64,000 nt of DNA from Mesostigma viride (GCA_009746045.1 RPFO01000310.1:1643263-1707262); one strand, 5' to 3'; counted from the first letter of the stretch, positions 31,407-42,505 are shown. The notes: generated by a model not told the origin, from the letters alone. Numbers and translations are program-made.

Positions 31407-32701
31407 TTACCCATCTTCTCTCACAACCCAACCTTACCCCTCGCCAGGCGCTCTGGATGGAGTTTTTAGCACAGTTTTCTCCTTTTAAACTTCAGTATGG
31501 GTGTAGATAACATAGTACCAGATGCACTCTCCCGTCGTGCAGATTACTCCTTTTTCGAGGACCTTGATGTTCTCAATACTACTCTAGTTCCTACTAATAT
31601 GGGTGTAACCCCTTATGGTGAACTACCTGATGATGAATCCTATGCCTACCTCTTTCATACAGCTGCTCGCATGCCTGATCTCCTTTCTCACGTAGGACTC
31701 TCTCTCCCGTGTGAGGCCCTTCCTGTGGCCTCGGTGGGGGGGGAGGGGAAAAATAAAATTTCTGTACCGCTTAGCCATATAGCGACTAGGTCAGGAAAGT
31801 CTTATGAAAACATAGTCCCTCTAGGACCTCCCCTTCTCTTTGGCAAGGCGGTAGGAGATCTCTTTAAACCTGTTCTGGATACTTCTGTAGCGATGCCTAC
31901 CTCTGATCTTGAACGCCTTATTAGTAGATTTACGGCCACTGAGCCGGAAGCATTAGCTGCCATTGCTGCCCATCCCCAACAATTAGGCAAGCACCCTTGT
32001 AAATTTGTAGGTGGATTTTTATATGTGCAGATAGCAGATTCTCCCCCTCAATGGCGCCTGTATGTCCCTCCTATCTGTCGCTCCTCCTTGCTCTTTGAGT
32101 TGCATGACTTAGCTGCTCATCAGGGTGGTAAACGGGTACGGGACCTAGTAGCCCGCTCTTACTACTGGCCTTCCCTTTTAAAGGATGTAGTAGATGAGTA
32201 TGTTAGAACCTGTCAATCTTGCCAGGAGATGAAACCCAACAATGTAGGACAGATAGCAGAGCCTAGGACCTTACCTGATCCCATCATGCCGTGGGACTCC
32301 ATTATGATGGATTTTGTAGGACCCTTTAGGAAGAATGATAGAGGTAACGCCCAGATCCTTGTTTTCGTAGATCGTTTTACTCGTATGTGTCATCTCGTGC
32401 CGTGTCCCTTAGAACTCACCGCACGCGATTGCGCACGCCTATACCTCCATAACGTATATAGATATCATGGTTTGAGTAGGCAGTTTATTAGTGATAAAGA
32501 TAAGTTATTTACTTCTGATTTTTGGCAGCAGTTCTTCGCTGCTATCGGTACCAAGGTCACCTTCGGTACTGCCTACCACTCCTCCTCTTCTCATTTGGTA
32601 GAACGTTTGAATAGGGTAGTGGAAGAAGCTCTGCGGCACTATGTGAATGGCTCTGGGAGTGATTGGGAGGATTATCTATGTCTGGTAGAGTTTTCCCTTA
32701 A
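31407..32701 (+). pseudogene. pol: pol part 3 of gypsy E: RNase H end and integrase core
   Basis: Continues RNase H after the LINE (LTHLLSQPNLTPRQA, then a small deletion near 31496). The integrase follows in frame 31497-32701: FELHDLAAHQGGKRV...YYWPSL with CQSCQEMKP (HHCC zinc region), then D in MMDFVGPF, D in FISDKDKLFTSDFW and E in SSHLVERLNRVVEE. The open frame is cut at CLVEFSL by the TTAA element. Confidence 0.9.
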
Positions 32702-32841
32702 GGGGAGGTGGCACCCCAAAAACCTTAAAACTTGACCCATGCTAATATCACTTGAATTTCAGTTGCACCATGCTAAATTATGATTGGGGGCACTAAATAA
32801 CATCTCTAGTGAGTTGTCCATGCACTTGTTGGGGGTACTAC

Positions 32842-33469
32842 AGTTAATATTGCCTGGCAAGCAATATTATTCTACTAAGCTACTTGGCTTGTAGAGATTC
32901 TACTTCCGGTTACTACAATCCAGAAACGGGTTCATTCTGATGAGTATTGCTCGAGATATGAGCAAGATACTGTTCTACTACATTCTACTTGGATTCGGTG
33001 ATTCTACGGTGGTTCTTCAAGTGACGCGTGGCATACGGCGTCTTGTCACAGTGTACGATAGGACATTTAGTCTCCGACACTGCGGTCTATTCAATGCTAT
33101 TGATTAGACGTAACAAATAGTGACAGGACTTGTGCGACAGGACACTGATGTGACTATTTATGGATAACGAGTCGAGATCTGCTGGTCCAGAGTGAAGGAC
33201 AGCAATATTGTGAGATGATCTGTCCTATCAGTCATCTGGATGTGACTGCGTCACAATTAGTATATAACGAGCAGGACGCTGCCACTTGGTAGCACCACTT
33301 TCCCTGCACCTGTGTCCTCGCACCTTCGGCGACGGTTCTCACGTGCCTCGTGCGTTCTGTGCTGGTAACCATAACCAGCAACGTAAACCTATTGATTAAT
33401 ATAACTACTTCCTCTGTAGATATTAATCAGTGCAGGCTGAACCACAGTTCAGCCACAGTTTCATTAACT
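32842..33469 (+). repeat. 5' LTR of the copia element
   Basis: 628 bp with inverted ends AGTTAAT/ATTAACT. A TATATAA box at 33261-33267 lies about 200 bp before the LTR end and is the likely core promoter. A CAACCACAGTTCAG-like inverted motif precedes the end (CTGAACCACAGTTCAG, 33438-33453). Confidence 0.95.
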
Positions 33470-33550
33470 CGAATTACAAGCGAGTTCGTAATCTACTGAT
33501 TACGGCATTGATTTCTGGTGTCGGCAATTTTTACGGTGTTTTTCCATTAT

Positions 33551-34114
33551 ATGGGAAACACGCGTGAATATCGTGAGCCATCTCCCGAGCGTGCGTCGGC
33601 TTCATCGTCTTCAGGCTTTAATTTCAACGTTCAACGTACGGCGTCAACTGCTGCGCTGCATTCGCGTGCTGTTCAACCTTCGCTGTCTCAAGCGCTCGTC
33701 AGCCGGCCGCCAGTTTCTAACGATCTGCATCAGTTCGTCGACGACCTTACTCAAGATTTGGAAATCCTGTCGGAAAATTCCCATATTTTCCGAAGGCTTG
33801 CAGCGTCGGGATCAGACGAGCAAGCTCAAGTAATTTCGGCGCTTCGCACCTACGGCTTGGGTGTTCTGGCGTTGGCGACAGCGTGGTCTGGAATTTCGGC
33901 GACTCTTCCGACTGTCGCAGTTCCGGTTAGCAACAACGGGTGGGCGTCGTCAGTCAACGGTATCATAAACGTCGCTGCTTCGATTCAGCGGCAATCAAAC
34001 GCTGAGGAGCCAGGTGAAAACAGCGAGGGGCTTCCTGATTTATATCCGAGTATTGTGCAGCAGATTTTGGATAACGTATTGCAGTTTCCGCGCGACGATA
34101 TGCGGCTGGATTAA
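33551..34114 (+). CDS. Extra ORF between 5' LTR and gag of the copia element (unknown)
   Basis: 187 codons from ATG 33551 (MGNTREYREPSPER). The N-terminus is Ser-rich. The middle is helical and hydrophobic-acidic (DLHQFVDDLTQDLEILSE, IFRRLAASGSDEQAQVISALRTYGLGVLALATAW). It resembles no protein I recognise and lacks zinc knuckle or catalytic motifs. The long open frame in a short space suggests it is real. It may be an accessory or gag-N protein, or could be spliced to gag. Confidence 0.55.
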   Translation: MGNTREYREPSPERASASSSSGFNFNVQRTASTAALHSRAVQPSLSQALVSRPPVSNDLHQFVDDLTQDLEILSENSHIFRRLAASGSDEQAQVISALRTYGLGVLALATAWSGISATLPTVAVPVSNNGWASSVNGIINVAASIQRQSNAEEPGENSEGLPDLYPSIVQQILDNVLQFPRDDMRLD

Positions 34115-34265
34115 ATTTTCTGTTATAATTAACAGAGAATTAATTCAGGAAAATTTTTTTTCGTGGTTCCAGAGCTTAAGGGATTAATTTATTAATTCCC
34201 CAGCAGTATTCTTTCTTCAGCATCGGCATCGGCATCGACAGTTGTCATCGGCATTCGCAGCGACC

Positions 34266-35312
34266 ATGCAGGGTTTGGAAGACGGCGAGATACGCGGCGA
34301 ACAAATGCTGCGGGGTCAGAATTTTAATCAGAATTTTAATCGCCCAGCAGCAGCAGAGCAGCCCCGCAGAGCCAAGGCCCAGGAGGGCTTTGCTATTCTT
34401 AACCAGCTTCCCAGTCTCAAGGAGCACTGGACTGTTAAGGATAAGGATATTACCATTAGGCACCTTAAGGGATATAAGGGCTTATATAATGGTAACAATC
34501 CTCTGCAGGTGCTGTGTATGTCACAGTACCTTCTTAAGTGTCCCAAGAGGGTGCAGAAGTATGTAAATGACAAGTTTGAGGATGGAGATTCCTGGGAGGT
34601 TTTTATAGCTGAGTTTGAGGTGTTCCTAGATGATAAGAGGGCTAGTGATGGCTCCTTTTGGAAGAAGGAGTACATTGATTTCAAGGCTGAGGGTCTGATT
34701 CTGCAGGCATTTGAGGATTTTCAGGAGCTCAGGCACAATTGTGCTGGCAAGGGGTATGTAGTGTCAGATGAGATTGCCATGGATGATTTCCTAGGTAGCC
34801 TGGGATTGGATGAGGTCACCTTGGATAACCTGCAGGTGCACATGCGTACATGCACCACCTGGGCTGCTATGGTGGCCAAGATCAAGGATTATTTCAGGGG
34901 CAAGTATGTGGGAGGCAAGAAGGAGGCAGACAAGGCCAGGGAGAAGCAGAAGGAGAAGGATAAGGTGGATATGGCAGCTGCAGCAGGGGCAGTGTTCCCA
35001 AGGTCAAGGGCAACCAATGGGGGGGGCAGCCCTCCAACGGTTATGGTCCACCAAGGTCAGGGCCTTCCAAGCGGGGGGGCTTCCAGGCCAAGGGCTTCAG
35101 TGGCTTCAAGCGTCGTGGAGGTCCTTCCCAGGAGCAGCCAGCGGCTCAGCGTCCCAGATTTGATTTCAACAGGGTGGGGTCCCAGCGGGGACCACCTGGG
35201 GTGGGGACACCTCGTATCACATGTTATTTCTGTCACCAGCAGGGCCACATCCGTAAGGACTGCCCTAGCTGGCGTAAGCAAAGGGGCCAAGGTGGGTATA
35301 ACAACCCAACCT
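34266..35312 (+). CDS. gag: copia gag with one G-run frameshift
   Basis: Start chosen at ATG 34266 (MQGLEDGEIRGEQML). The gag core has PSLKEHWTVKDKDITIRHLKGYKG and VQKYVNDKFEDGDSWEVFIAEFEVFL. A Lys/Glu-rich helix lies near 34900-34970. The frame then breaks at the run of seven or more G at 35021-35027. In the next frame the expected tail continues: Gly/Arg/Phe-rich, with a zinc knuckle CYFCHQQGHIRKDC at about 35219-35260, stopping at 35310-35312. A sequencing error or a true slip site is possible. Confidence 0.85.
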
Positions 35313-35335
35313 GACGGGCTCAGCCTTCCCTGGGC

Positions 35336-38300
35336 TTGCTAGGGTCCGCCAGGGAGGGGGCTAAGAGTGACCCCCCCATTACTCTGGATGAAGTTGATTT
35401 GCTCCCTGCACAGGTTGAGAGTCTCCCACTTAAGGTTGAGAGTCCCCCTGCACAGGTTGAGGGTGCATCCATGGAGGAAGAACACAATGGGGTAGTGACT
35501 GGGTCTTCCCACGTCACCATGGTGAAAGCAGTTACCACAAGGCAACAACGTTCCCACATGGCTCTTGGAGGTAGTTTGCGTACTCCTTCAATGTTGGAGC
35601 GTGGAAGTCCTGCCTTAGGGCAGGAAGCTCCTCTAGAGGAGGAGGGTGAGGCTGATGGCCTGAATGATGCAATGGGGAGCATGGTTGTAAGTGAGCGTGC
35701 TGTTCCCAGCACCTCACCTGTATTTAATAAAATGTCTCTTGTGTCAAACATTGCATTGAGATTGCATCACATGTTTGGTCATGCTGCCCAGGCACTCCAG
35801 TTTGCAAGGAGGCTGGGAGGGACATCTTTGTTTAATGCAGTAAAACAGGTTGCTGAGGCTTGTTCCTGTAGGCTGGTTGCTCCCAAGCCTAAGAAGTCTC
35901 ATGTCAGACAACCTGTGTTGCAGCCTGGATATGTACAATGTGATATCCAAGAAATCAGGAAACTGATTTTGTTGGTTGGTGTTGATAGATATACCAAGTA
36001 CAAGGTGCTGGAGCTGTTGCAAGACAAGTCTAAGCCATGTTTGGTGGCTGGGCTCCAGGCTATCAGATCCAGAATGAAACCAGTGATCCAGCTGCAGTGT
36101 GATTTAGAATTTGAGTGCTGCATGGGGAATGAAGACCTCCCTGAGTTATTTATTGTACACAGGGAGTCCCATGGCAGTCAAGGCGTGGTGGAGAGGACAA
36201 TCAGAGAACTCAAGACTATTCTGCTGACGGAGAAGAAGATTCCAAGATTGGTTCCAGCTATTATCAAGACGGCCTGGTTAAGGTCAGTTGAGGACAGATT
36301 GAATGTCAGGGCATCCATGTATGTTGGAGAGGTCCCTGTGACTCCATTATCATTGCATCTTCGGGAGCTCCCTACTGAGGTTGAGCAAGCCTGGAAAGAT
36401 AGCCTTATGTTCAAGTTTGCCAAGTTGAGGCAGAAAGACAAGGGCTGGAGTGTTCTGAAACCTGTTGTTGGCCAGAGGGTAATTGTGTGGAAAGAGCCCA
36501 AGCTTGCAGGCAAGCGTGGTAGCTGGCACCCTGGAGTAGTGACCAGGGTGGAACTAGCTGGGCACAAGTGCTGGGTGAAGATGGAGGATCCTCCCCAGAA
36601 TGTGCACCGTCTGTCGTGGTCATATGTACGTCTAAGGGGTGCTGAAGCAGAGGCAGTAGCTCCTGATGTGACAACCTTGCCAGTTGGTCATGACGTCATC
36701 CCTGATCATCACGTTCAAGCTGGAAGTAATCCCCGGGTAAGTCCTGGCCAGACCCCTGGATCGGTTAACTTTCCATCCTTAGGACAGGCAGATGTGGTCC
36801 CCTCTAGCCTCACTAAGCATAGAGGTGTGGGCCTGAAAGATGTGGTGCTGGCTATGCAAAAAGCCAAGCAAGGACCTCGGGTGTCCAAGCTCAGCCAGTT
36901 GGAGGAGTCCGAGGATGCTGTCCTAGAGGTAGATACCAATGCTGAGGTTTCTGTTATGGGATCTCAACATACAGGTCAACGGCAGGTGCTTTCGCCTAGT
37001 TGTGCTTGGGTGTCTGACTTTAGTGGCAGGACACACATTATGGTATTGGGAGAGGTGCTGGTACCCTTCATGGGTGAGGATGTCACATTTCTTGTGCTTG
37101 AAGATTATGATGGCCCTATCATCTTGGGTCAAAATTTTCTGAGCTCTCCTAGAATTGTTGTGGCATCTGATAAGCTGAGAAAGTTTGGCTGGGGTAGCAT
37201 ACCCTTGGTCAATTTTAAAACCTCCCTTGCCAGTGTATTTAATTCTGTGAAAGCGATCAAGAATGTGCAGTGGCCTGAGAATCAGATTCCTGTGGCTTCC
37301 AGTCTTGTTATGCCAGCTGCTCTACACCCTAGCAGTATTGGTATTACTAAGAGATCACTGGCTGCTCATTCTCCTCTTAGCTATGATCAGCTTGTCCAGG
37401 AAATGAGTTCTCCTCTAATGTTTGAGGCCTGGAGGCTAGCATTTGCCAAGGCTCTAGAGGAGTGGTTGCAGTTTGACTGCTGTCAGCCTGTGAATGAAGT
37501 TCCCCCATACAGTACACGGTCCAGTCCCATCATTTGGAGGCTCACCTTGGAAGACTTCTTGACTAAACACTGTGGGTTGAAGGTGTCATCTGTGGACCCA
37601 TGTTTATTGCTGGGTAGGTGGCATGATTTACCTGTGTATGCTAGCCTGCATGGTGATGACTTGCACTTGATTGCTCCCACTAAGTGGTTGAGTCAGTTTG
37701 TGCCCATCATTAATGATGCATTTCCTTTGGGAAAAGAATTGTGGCAGAAGCCTGGAGAGGCTGTCACGTTCTGTGGAATGCAGGCTACATTGGTTCAGGA
37801 GGGGAGTCAATGGCTGATTAAGCTGCAGGCGGGCAATGACTACAAGAGTACCATTCTTCAATCTGTTCCAGAGGTCATGACGTCATCCATTGCACCTGAG
37901 CTGAAAGGCAAGTTGGCCTGGTATGGCAGCATTTGTGGGCCTGACATGATGGTCCATAGCAGATCCCCTGATGATGTGCTAATTCTGGAGGAGCCTTCCC
38001 AGATTATTGCACATGTTAACAAGTCTCCTGGTATTACTTTAGCTGGGATTGATTTGTCTTTGCCATTTTCCTTGGATATCTATGTTGATAGCTCCATGGA
38101 TAGCAGGCAAGTTTCTAAGGTCAGAGGCAGGTCAGCTGGCTTGTTTGTGCTTCAGCAACATAGGCCTAGTCTTGTGGCCTGGTACAGTCGTCTTCAAAGA
38201 AGGGTTGCTGTGAGTTCAGATGTCTCTGAGTGCAGAGCCATTTGTGAAGGGATTCAGTCCAGTTTGTACATCAAGGAGCTGTTGCTAGCTATGGCTTCAG

Positions 38301-38548
38301 TGACTCCTCATACTCTTCAGATGGAAACCTTGATCCTTTCAGATAACATGGGCATGGTCCAGTTTGTGCACAAGCAGTTGGCCAGGAGCAGAGATCTGGA
38401 TTATCTCCTGTTGAAGGAGTTGGCAGGTCTGGTGGATATTCAGCATCTTCCAGGTTCTGAGAATCCTGCTGATGCCTTGACCAAGTTACCTCACAAGTCT
38501 GCTGAGCAATATAAGCTTCTTTACAAGCTGATGAGCTCCTCTGTGTGA
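35336..38548 (+). CDS. pol: copia pol: integrase, then retropepsin-like domain, RT remnant, RNase H
   Basis: A 1070-codon uninterrupted frame. Order seen: GAG-pre-integrase-like region (LHHMFGHAAQALQFARRL); integrase with D203 (QCDIQE), D256 (QCDLEFE) and E286 (VVERTIRELK); a retropepsin-like unit with D533 (EVDTNAEVSVMG) and GPIILGQNFL; RT with the HGDDLHLI pair (D774/D775); RNase H (YVDSSMDS, SECRAICEGIQ, LSDNMGMVQFV) and the copia tail NPADALTKLP. Copia elements normally have protease before integrase. Between PPYSTRSSPI and IWRLTLEDFL (about 37530) the RT fingers/palm of roughly 130-150 residues are missing, so the copy cannot reverse-transcribe itself. Confidence 0.9.
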   Translation: MLGSAREGAKSDPPITLDEVDLLPAQVESLPLKVESPPAQVEGASMEEEHNGVVTGSSHVTMVKAVTTRQQRSHMALGGSLRTPSMLERGSPALGQEAPLEEEGEADGLNDAMGSMVVSERAVPSTSPVFNKMSLVSNIALRLHHMFGHAAQALQFARRLGGTSLFNAVKQVAEACSCRLVAPKPKKSHVRQPVLQPGYVQCDIQEIRKLILLVGVDRYTKYKVLELLQDKSKPCLVAGLQAIRSRMKPVIQLQCDLEFECCMGNEDLPELFIVHRESHGSQGVVERTIRELKTILLTEKKIPRLVPAIIKTAWLRSVEDRLNVRASMYVGEVPVTPLSLHLRELPTEVEQAWKDSLMFKFAKLRQKDKGWSVLKPVVGQRVIVWKEPKLAGKRGSWHPGVVTRVELAGHKCWVKMEDPPQNVHRLSWSYVRLRGAEAEAVAPDVTTLPVGHDVIPDHHVQAGSNPRVSPGQTPGSVNFPSLGQADVVPSSLTKHRGVGLKDVVLAMQKAKQGPRVSKLSQLEESEDAVLEVDTNAEVSVMGSQHTGQRQVLSPSCAWVSDFSGRTHIMVLGEVLVPFMGEDVTFLVLEDYDGPIILGQNFLSSPRIVVASDKLRKFGWGSIPLVNFKTSLASVFNSVKAIKNVQWPENQIPVASSLVMPAALHPSSIGITKRSLAAHSPLSYDQLVQEMSSPLMFEAWRLAFAKALEEWLQFDCCQPVNEVPPYSTRSSPIIWRLTLEDFLTKHCGLKVSSVDPCLLLGRWHDLPVYASLHGDDLHLIAPTKWLSQFVPIINDAFPLGKELWQKPGEAVTFCGMQATLVQEGSQWLIKLQAGNDYKSTILQSVPEVMTSSIAPELKGKLAWYGSICGPDMMVHSRSPDDVLILEEPSQIIAHVNKSPGITLAGIDLSLPFSLDIYVDSSMDSRQVSKVRGRSAGLFVLQQHRPSLVAWYSRLQRRVAVSSDVSECRAICEGIQSSLYIKELLLAMASVTPHTLQMETLILSDNMGMVQFVHKQLARSRDLDYLLLKELAGLVDIQHLPGSENPADALTKLPHKSAEQYKLLYKLMSSSV

Positions 38549-39324
38549 GTTGAGCAATTCCAGTTGGAGCTTTGAGTTTGGTGACTGATTGGGTGAGAAG
38601 AGCTAACATAGAGCTGGGCTCTGTTATGCTGAGAGCTGTGATGCTCTGAGGGCAGTAATGCTCTGTGTACATATGTGTATAATACTGTATTCTATGTAAT
38701 GCTCAGTCATGGAGCATGATGTTGGTTGGGGGTTTGTCCTCAGTTTGAGGTTTGTCTCAACCAAAGGGATTTTATAGGGCAGGGTTCGATTCCCTGGGGC
38801 TGCTTAGGCGGATTTTCCCGGATTGGCTGGCCCATCAACCTTGCTGGTGAGGTGGCGACAGGTCCCCCTAGTTTTGTCCCAGACAGAGGAATGTAGTTTG
38901 TCATGTGCTTAATATATTTTGTGATGTGCTATTTCTCAGTCCATGGTGGGCGCCAGTTCTGATAACTATCAATGTCTACCTGATAAGGTCTTGTGGGTAA
39001 CTTGTGGGGTTCCAATCAGGAGCCATTATGGTGATGATTCCATTTTGGTCATTATTCTGGTTAGCCACAAGCTGCTATTCCAAACACTTGGCTTTCTACT
39101 TCCAGTGGATAGGGAATTCATTGTAATTCGTCATGGCTGAGATGTGTTGTGATCTGGTGCTTGATTAATCCCGAGCAGAGACTACAGAGAGCTGGGAGGG
39201 ATGTCAAGTGCTATGCATGTTGTTTCTATATATGTGTTGCCAAGCCTAACAGCTCTAAAAGAAAGAAAGGGCTGGAGTTAATATGGCTGTTACGTCCAAG
39301 CTCTAAAAGAGAAGAAAGGGCTGG
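38549..39324 (+). other. copia 3' untranslated region and polypurine tract
   Basis: No supported gene. A purine-rich tract (GAGAAGAAAGGGCTGG, 39309-39324) abuts the 3' LTR. Its sequence is tandemly duplicated just upstream (about 39257-39275 and 39299-39324, CTCTAAAAGA...GGAGTTAAT), including the first LTR bases. Confidence 0.6.
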
Positions 39325-39952
39325 AGTTAATATTGCCTGGCAAGCAATATTATTCTACTAAGCTACTTGGCTTGTAGAGATTCTACTTCCGGTTACTACA
39401 ATCCAGAAACGGGTTCATTCTGATGAGTATTGCTCGAGATATGAGCAAGATACTGTTCTACTACATTCTACTTGGATTCGGTGATTCTACGGTGGTTCTT
39501 CAAGTGACGCGTGGCATACGGCGTCTTGTCACAGTGTACGATAGGACATTTAGTCTCCGACACTGCGGTCTATTCAATGCTATTGATTAGACGTAACAAA
39601 TAGTGACAGGACTTGTGCGACAGGACACTGATGTGACTATTTATGGATAACGAGTCGAGATCTGCTGGTCCAGAGTGAAGGACAGCAATATTGTGAGATG
39701 ATCTGTCCTATCAGTCATCTGGATGTGACTGCGTCACAATTAGTATATAACGAGCAGGACGCTGCCACTTGGTAGCACCACTTTCCCTGCACCTGTGTCC
39801 TCGCACCTTCGGCGACGGTTCTCACGTGCCTCGTGCGTTCTGTGCTGGTAACCATAACCAGCAACGTAAACCTATTGATTAATATAACTACTTCCTCTGT
39901 AGATATTAATCAGTGCAGGCTGAACCACAGTTCAGCCACAGTTTCATTAACT
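39325..39952 (+). repeat. 3' LTR of the copia element
   Basis: 628 bp, same length as the 5' LTR and apparently identical. Followed by the ACTAC target duplication. Confidence 0.95.
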
Positions 39953-39957
39953 ACTAC

Positions 39958-41702
39958 CCCCACATATACGCCAATATAGCGCTATAAATAGAAAAAGACG
40001 CTAATTAGGGCTATGTATGCCCCAGCCCATGCACTCATTTGTTGGCAAAAAAAAATGTAGCGTCTATAGTTCCCTGAGTTTGTAGCTTGCTGAGTTATTT
40101 ACATCATGAAAATGACAAAACCTTGAACAGTTATTAATTTCCCCGCAAAAGTACCCTTTTTTTACCGGACATTGGGAATAAACATGTCATAAACACTTCA
40201 GATTAGGCAACAAAATGTAGCGAAAATCCGGCTAACAGGGGGACAGCAGTGGTCCAAGTCCCAGGTCATTCCGACAAGTCTAGCTCAAGTTATTGCGTTT
40301 GGCGTGCTAAAACCTGAACATACGCTAAATGAGGTTTTTCTGTGTATAAGGCCACCTAGACATCATGTTTTCCATCCAAGAAGCCAAAAAACATGCCCAA
40401 CTCGATCACACAACATAAGAAAAGGCTAGGCACCTCATCTGCCCTCCCCTGCCCTCAGCATGGCCAGCCTTGCCAGCGTGCGCATAACAACACCATCACT
40501 AGGCATACACGCACCAAGAGAGCATACACTAAGCTCAGCCCAAGGTTACCATGTAAATTTATGCCAAGAACTCAGCAAGTATACGTGTAAAAACCTTAGA
40601 AAGACTGCCCAAGCAATAGAGGCAACTGCAGCCTGCAAACTTGGCAGCAAATCATACATGGTGTATGCCAAGCATTCACATCCTATCCAGCTTGCCTTGC
40701 TGCACACATAGCAGGGAAGTCTTAATGGTTATAGCTCAAGGAAAGCAATGGAAACACCTATCTAATGCAATGCCACTCATGCAGTATGGCCAGCAAAAGA
40801 ACCACTCTCACCTTCCTTTCCAATAGGGCAATTTGCTAAGAAGCTGATGCCAGCTTGTTAGCCTCTAGGCACATGCCGGATGTCGTTCTAAAACAGGCGT
40901 GTCAGATCCGGCACATAACAAAGCGTCTGAGCAAGGTCACGTCCAAAGGATTATGGAAAACAAATGTCAACACATTACCAACAACTTGACCTCGGCGCAT
41001 TTAGCATGCCAGCCACAAACTACACGAAATTGTACGAAATAGCTAGGAATCTGACGATGCAACCGAAAGAAATGGAGCGCTTCCTGCAGGGAAACTGCCC
41101 GAAAAAAAGGCGAAAGGCCGACGTTAATGCACCTGCCTGCGTGGAAATGTTTCATGCATAAACTGGCACGCAAGCTCGAACAATAAAAGACATCATCCAT
41201 CGATCAGGCGAACAAGGAAGGTGCGCCTTCCGTGAATACGTCGAAGGCGACATGCGCAGGCCTGCGTAGGTTCTTACCTTGAATGCCGGAAATGTAAAAG
41301 AAACCGGGAAGCTTCGGCACAAACTCGACAACACCATTAAGTTAGCTTCATAATCGCTCTTTAGAGCCTACGTTGCCTCACAATAGCTGCCGTAAACCTG
41401 CATTAAATTTCATGATCCGCAAGAGAAATTATATCCTGGACCCCCACGCCCGTAGCCGTTCGAGAAATTAGCGATATTGCAAACCGTAAACTTTCCGCCA
41501 CGCAATGAGTTAATCAACTAATCTTCTGCGAAATTCAAGCATTTTTTCTAGCTGTTTACGTGCCATATCGATTAATATTGCATAAAGGCATGCCGCCATG
41601 GCCACTTCCGCGAGGGTTGAGCGGTCCGGGCACACATTATACACCGTACGGACGGTACCGCGAATTTTTTGGCGCGGAAAATATTCGGCGCGCCACGTCC
41701 CC
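39958..41702. other. Right arm of the TTAA element
   Basis: About 1.7 kb with no convincing protein-coding frame. AT-rich at first, with scattered short frames of biased composition. It ends in the terminal inverted repeat (41687-41702). Confidence 0.5.
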
Positions 41703-42427
41703 TTAACAACTGCCCTCAGGCTGCGCATGGTTATACGCCCTTCTTCCTAGATACTGGTAGACAACCTCTTACCCCTACCTCTCTCTTAGCTAGTCCTTTA
41801 AGGGACAAGGATGATGTGTCCCGGGATACTGTAGAAGGTGTGCAGGCGTTATTAGATAAGATGAAGAATGCACACGACAACGCTATTGCAGGGTACCATA
41901 GGGCGCAGGCCAAGTACCTTGCTAGGTTGCGTGCCTCATTAGATAGAAGAGCACCTGAGATAGAAATAGGAGATTTAGTCTTAGTAGAAGGCCCCCGTGT
42001 TGGCCGATTCGCTCATAAGTTCGAAGCTGAACTGAAAGTGAAACTTAGGCCCGCCTTCTTAGGACCCTTCCGTGTGTTGTCTAGAGTAGGTAATTTCCTG
42101 TATGAGATAGATATTCCTACCTCTTGGCAGACTCACTCGCGCACCTTTCATAGAAGCCAGCTGAAGCTTTATCATCAAAGCACGTTCGCTGGTAGAGAAT
42201 TAGCCCCTGCCCCTTTAGAGCATAATCCTGATACTGGTGAGGTAGAGGACGAGGTAGAGGGTATCGTGGCCCATAGAGATATCAAAAAGGGCCGCGGTAC
42301 CCAGCGCCAGTATAAGGTGAAGTGGATGTATGCTCGTAGTGAGGTAGATAAGGTCTGGTATACGGAGAGTGAGCTAGATGGGTGTAGTCGCCTGCTGCAG
42401 GAGTATAAAACCCTGCATAAGCTCTAG
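41703..42427 (+). pseudogene. pol: pol part 4 of gypsy E: integrase C-terminus and chromodomain
   Basis: Resumes exactly after the TTAA element (NNCPQAAHGYTPFFLDTGRQPLTPTSLL). A GPY-type region follows (VKLRPAFLGPFRVLSRVGNFLYEIDIP, then HRSQLKLYH), and a C-terminal chromodomain (EVEGIVAHRDIKKG...YKVKWMYARSEVDKVW). The chromodomain probably targets histone marks. Stop at 42425-42427, 28 bp before the next ATG. Confidence 0.92.
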
Positions 42428-42505
42428 TTGTAGACCACTTCTCCTCTCTTACGTTATGTCTGCTGTCGACGGGTGGTTGGTTGTCCCCTCCCCTCCGCAG
42501 CCGTC

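Larger units (their letters stand above)
32842..39952 (+). mobile_element. Ty1/copia retrotransposon with AG...CT LTR ends
   Basis: Two LTRs of exactly 628 bp (32842-33469 and 39325-39952) show no difference by eye. Target duplication ACTAC at 32837-32841 and 39953-39957. The LTRs begin AGTTAAT and end ATTAACT instead of TG...CA. Internally there is an extra ORF, gag with a zinc knuckle, and a pol frame lacking the RT core. It is the youngest large insertion here by LTR identity. Confidence 0.95.
32702..41702. mobile_element. TTAA-type non-autonomous DNA transposon carrying a copia element
   Basis: TTAA at 32698-32701 and 41703-41706; the larger match CCCTTAA reflects the target plus terminal Cs. 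Ends: GGGGAGGTGGCACCCC at the left and, read inward, GGGGACGTGGCGCGCC at the right, imperfect inverted repeats. Without the copia insertion it is about 1.9 kb: 135 bp on the left and 1,745 bp on the right. No transposase is present. The termini match the transposase-bearing element ending at 3706, so it may be mobilised by that family. Confidence 0.85.
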
